Positions 14,680-16,823 of a DNA stretch of 16,823 bases are shown one piece after another (within the stretch, counting starts at the first letter, position 1; the number at the start of each line of letters is the position of its first letter). The position numbers and the translations under genes were made by a program. The stretch comes from SKW197 sp049970095 (GTDB taxonomy: Archaea; Thermoplasmatota; Thermoplasmata; Lutacidiplasmatales; SKW197), in the NCBI GenBank assembly GCA_049970095.1, contig JBMFNP010000039.1, positions 1-16,823 of the forward strand, read 5' to 3'. Under the pieces are notes generated by a model. That model was not told the origin of the DNA and searched no databases. It saw nothing but the letters and a program-made list of their open reading frames with translations.

Positions 14680-15422
14680 CTGCATTTCACCGCTGAGATT
14701 ATTCTGCTAAGTGTCTTTTCAATATCTTTCGCTTCCTCTACAATTGTGCCTGTAACAATTATATCTGCCCCTGCCTTTGAAAGCATTGAGGCACTTTCTG
14801 GTGTTCTTATTCCACCCCCCGTAATGAGCCCAATGCCTATGTTTCTTCGCACTTCACTCACCATTTGGGGTAGAATGTGCTGTGTTGCACCGCTACCTGC
14901 CTCCAAATACACAAGTTTCATTCCAAGGAATTCTGCAGCCAATGCATGTGCTACTGCACTTTCTATATCCTCTCTCTTGATCACTCTTGCCTCCCCAACT
15001 TCAGCAACCTTCATTCCAGGTTCAATGATTATATATCCCATTGGAATTGGTTCAATTCCGAGTGTTTTCACAATTTTTGCACCAATTATCTGATACCCTA
15101 TTACAAAATTCAGGTTTGTGGAGTTAAGCATACTCATGAAATAAATTGCATCTGCATATTTGGTGAGAGCATCAGGTTTTGTGGGAAAGATTATTAACGG
15201 GATTTTTTCAATTTGTGATTTAATGGCTTTTGCAGTAAGGTCCATATTTTCCCTGGTTACACCAGTGGAGCCTCCAATCATGATCGCATCTGTTCCAAGT
15301 TTTTCGCACAATCTAGCAATATTTCCTGCAACTTCTGGTGCCTGTTTATCAGGGTCTATCAGTGTCATATGCATCTTTTCATTGTTTTTGAGTTTTTTTT
15401 CAAGGTATTTCCATACCTTCAT
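14676..15422 (-). CDS. Geranylgeranylglyceryl phosphate synthase
   Basis: This enzyme joins sn-glycerol-1-phosphate to geranylgeranyl diphosphate, making the first ether bond of archaeal membrane lipids (EC 2.5.1.41). The 248-residue TIM-barrel protein has TLIDPDK (20-26), GGSTGVTRENM (50-60), YLEAGSGA (172-179), GLITGGGIRTPE (198-209) and a phosphate-binding IIVTGT (221-226). These are the family's substrate and phosphate sites. Length is usual for group II archaeal enzymes. The ATG at 15422 follows GAGGTGATC with 2 nt spacing; this ribosome site contains the stop codon of the upstream UbiA gene, so the two are tightly coupled. Downstream it overlaps DUF2070 by 4 nt. It acts before the UbiA-family enzyme in the pathway. 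Confidence 0.94.
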   Translation of the reverse strand: MKVWKYLEKKLKNNEKMHMTLIDPDKQAPEVAGNIARLCEKLGTDAIMIGGSTGVTRENMDLTAKAIKSQIEKIPLIIFPTKPDALTKYADAIYFMSMLNSTNLNFVIGYQIIGAKIVKTLGIEPIPMGYIIIEPGMKVAEVGEARVIKREDIESAVAHALAAEFLGMKLVYLEAGSGATQHILPQMVSEVRRNIGIGLITGGGIRTPESASMLSKAGADIIVTGTIVEEAKDIEKTLSRIISAVKCR

Positions 15423-15426
15423 CCGA

Positions 15427-16266
15427 TCACCTCAATCCAATGAGGAGGAAAGAGATTGTGGCAATGAACATGCCCATCTTTGCTATCTTTTGTGATTTTG
15501 TTGGCGATTTAAAAGTAAATGTTGCGGAGTATATAAATACGATGTTAGCCAATCCTATTCCCAGGGCATATGCAATTTTAGGATAAAAGCCAAAATCAGG
15601 AAGAAACAGGGGCAAAATAGAGAATCCAATTCCAGCCACAAGTGAAGCAATTGCAATTTTTCCTGCATTCCTTATCCCCACTTTTTTCGGAAGTGTGTGG
15701 CGGTTGACATCACCAGCAATGTCTTCAATATCCTTTACAATTTCCCGATACAAACTTCCCAGAAAGGAAACAACTGCAAAGGGAACGGTGAGCAGGGGAT
15801 TGCCGAATGCAGCGCCACCAAAAATAAAAACCAGTGCAGTTAGAAAACTTATAATCACATTTCCAGAAAATCCTTCAGCCTTGAATCTGAACTCATATGC
15901 AACCATCAATCCAATAGCCAGCACTAGAATTGTAGTGAGCACAAACCAGTACCTTGAAATGAGTGCAAAAAAAAATCCCAGCGCAAAAAGAACCAGAGAG
16001 TATATCAATGCATGTTCTGGCTTGATTTCTCCTGATGGTATTGCTCTTTCAGGATGGTTAATTCTGTCCACATCTCTGTCCGTGTAATCATTCAATACAT
16101 TGCCACCTGCAGTTGAAAAGAATACAACTAGAGAAGCGAAAAACATCTGAAGAATTTCAGTTTGAGAGAATACTCCTATGCCTTCAGCAATAATTGCACC
16201 TACAATCACACCTGTTGATGCAAGCGCACAATTTCCTAGCCTTATTATTTTGAGATATGCAAGCAT
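15427..16266 (-). CDS. UbiA-family prenyltransferase, probable digeranylgeranylglyceryl phosphate synthase
   Basis: The 279-residue integral membrane protein has eight to nine hydrophobic helices. It carries the two aspartate motifs of UbiA enzymes: NDYTDRDVD (59-67) followed by NHPERAIPSG, and REIVKDIEDIAGD (174-186). The NHPxRPIPSG-like stretch and adjacency to GGGP synthase point to DGGGP synthase, which adds the second geranylgeranyl chain to GGGP at the membrane. UbiA relatives acting on quinones or haem are less likely here. A TATA box at 16296-16289 is centred ~27 nt before the ATG and no ribosome site is seen, so the transcript is probably leaderless. It is the first gene of the three-gene lipid operon, and GGGP synthase begins 4 nt after its stop. 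Confidence 0.9.
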   Translation of the reverse strand: MLAYLKIIRLGNCALASTGVIVGAIIAEGIGVFSQTEILQMFFASLVVFFSTAGGNVLNDYTDRDVDRINHPERAIPSGEIKPEHALIYSLVLFALGFFFALISRYWFVLTTILVLAIGLMVAYEFRFKAEGFSGNVIISFLTALVFIFGGAAFGNPLLTVPFAVVSFLGSLYREIVKDIEDIAGDVNRHTLPKKVGIRNAGKIAIASLVAGIGFSILPLFLPDFGFYPKIAYALGIGLANIVFIYSATFTFKSPTKSQKIAKMGMFIATISFLLIGLR

Positions 16267-16288
16267 TTGGACAAATAAAAAGCAATTT

Positions 16289-16296
16289 GTATTTAT
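16289..16296 (-). promoter_or_regulatory. TATA box of the lipid operon, leaderless start
   Basis: ATAAATAC on the minus strand lies ~27 nt from the UbiA ATG at 16266, so transcription should begin at or next to the start codon. No GGTGA-type site is present upstream. Confidence 0.5.
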
Positions 16297-16332
16297 GGTT
16301 TCCTAATGTGAGGGTATGATGCGTTAAGAGGT

Positions 16333-16823
16333 ATGGCATTAAAAGAATACAATAGAAATGTTTATGTGTACTATGAAAATTACATAAATGATATGAATGC
16401 AAGGAATGTGCTGGAGAGCATGACAGAAAGATTCTATGAGGAACTGGCTAGCGATAAAGTGGAAAAGCTTGCCAGCTTTGGAATTGAATACGGGGGTATT
16501 GCTACAAAAGAGGCAAAGGTGCACAATACTGAAGTGTATGATAAAAGAATTGCATTAATAATATGCGGATGGGGAAGGAACCAAGCAGGGTACTGGAGTT
16601 TCTGGAACGATGCAAACTTCACATACTGGACACTGAGGAGCAAAGGCTTTACAGACAATGATATCTACTTTCTTTACTGCAACGGTACACACACGGGCTA
16701 CATAAACTACTATGGCACGATAATTGATGGAAATGCGACAAGGGGAAAGATAGATACAGTATGTGGATGGATTAACCAGAATTCCACAACTAACACCCTA
16801 GTGTTTGTAATGGTTACGACACA
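16333..16823 (+). CDS. Probable caspase/legumain-fold (C13-like) peptidase, N-terminal part, cut by window edge
   Basis: The frame is open from ATG 16333 to the end (163 codons), with an in-frame TGA 24 nt upstream fixing the start region. Residues ~77-115 read RIALIICGWGRN, then YWSFWNDANFTYWTLRSKGF, then DNDIYFLY. This matches the first strand and helix of C13-like and related caspase-fold peptidases (IIxGG...FWNxAxxxYxxLxxxGxxxxxIxxLY). The catalytic His and Cys would lie beyond position 16823, so activity cannot be judged; the last residues, VFVMVTT, are at the strand that usually ends in the catalytic His. The first 30 residues are polar with no signal peptide, although sequons (NFT, NGT, NAT, NST) are frequent. 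The ribosome site is weak: AGAGGT directly abuts the ATG. It is divergent from the lipid operon. Confidence 0.55.
   Translation, partial: MALKEYNRNVYVYYENYINDMNARNVLESMTERFYEELASDKVEKLASFGIEYGGIATKEAKVHNTEVYDKRIALIICGWGRNQAGYWSFWNDANFTYWTLRSKGFTDNDIYFLYCNGTHTGYINYYGTIIDGNATRGKIDTVCGWINQNSTTNTLVFVMVTT

Noticed and set aside
1..16823. CRISPR array, insertion sequence, integrase or defence island
   Set aside because: No spaced short direct repeats, transposase motifs or terminal repeats were seen. The gene set is core archaeal metabolism, division and surface proteins.

Overview
The window looks like chromosomal DNA from a euryarchaeon, most likely a member of the Thermoplasmata in the broad sense (Aciduliprofundum/DHVE2/MBG-D-like). 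This lineage call is inference from gene content, without any database search. The archaeal markers are geranylgeranylglyceryl phosphate (GGGP) synthase next to a digeranylgeranylglyceryl phosphate (DGGGP) synthase-type UbiA, archaeal SepF, a DRG-family GTPase, a PRC-barrel protein, DUF835 and DUF2070. There are TATA boxes rather than -35/-10 promoters, and GGTGA-type ribosome sites. The window is gene-dense, AT-leaning, and contains no insertion sequence, CRISPR array or rRNA.

Layout. (1) Positions 1-1910, minus strand: a large secreted protein with aspartate-rich thrombospondin-3-like calcium repeats. It is broken into two frames near 1482-1513 and runs off the left edge. (2) 2128-5052, plus: a 974-residue surface protein with a signal peptide, a DNRLRE-like domain, six Ig-like repeats, one more beta domain, one membrane helix and a cytoplasmic eight-ligand RING-like zinc tail. 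(3) 5251-6363, plus: DRG GTPase with a TGS domain. (4) 6369-6758, minus: SepF, divergent from a DUF835 protein (6891-7430, plus). (5) 7443-11645, minus: tungsten/molybdopterin aldehyde:ferredoxin oxidoreductase-family enzyme, then class II HMG-CoA reductase, then an SbcD/Mre11-related metallophosphoesterase that overlaps the reductase by 4 nt. (6) 11792-12780, plus: a PRC-barrel protein and a RecA/KaiC-like ATPase, followed by tRNA-Pro(CGG) at 12807-12881. (7) 12889-16266, minus: an operon read as UbiA prenyltransferase, GGGP synthase, then the membrane protein DUF2070. (8) 16333 to the right edge, plus: the N-terminal part of a protein with a probable caspase/legumain-fold (C13-like) peptidase domain.

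The clearest shared theme is membrane lipid synthesis. HMG-CoA reductase commits carbon to isoprenoids. GGGP synthase and the UbiA enzyme then make the first and second ether bonds of archaeal lipid. The uncharacterised polytopic protein DUF2070 is translationally coupled to GGGP synthase, which makes it a candidate for an undescribed lipid or envelope function. A second theme is the cell surface: two giant exported proteins face away from each other at 1910/2128, and one carries a RING-like domain on the cytoplasmic side. The divergent promoter region at 11646-11791 carries two different dyad repeats, each placed at a predicted transcription start. This suggests separate repressor-type control of the oxidoreductase and of the PRC/ATPase pair.
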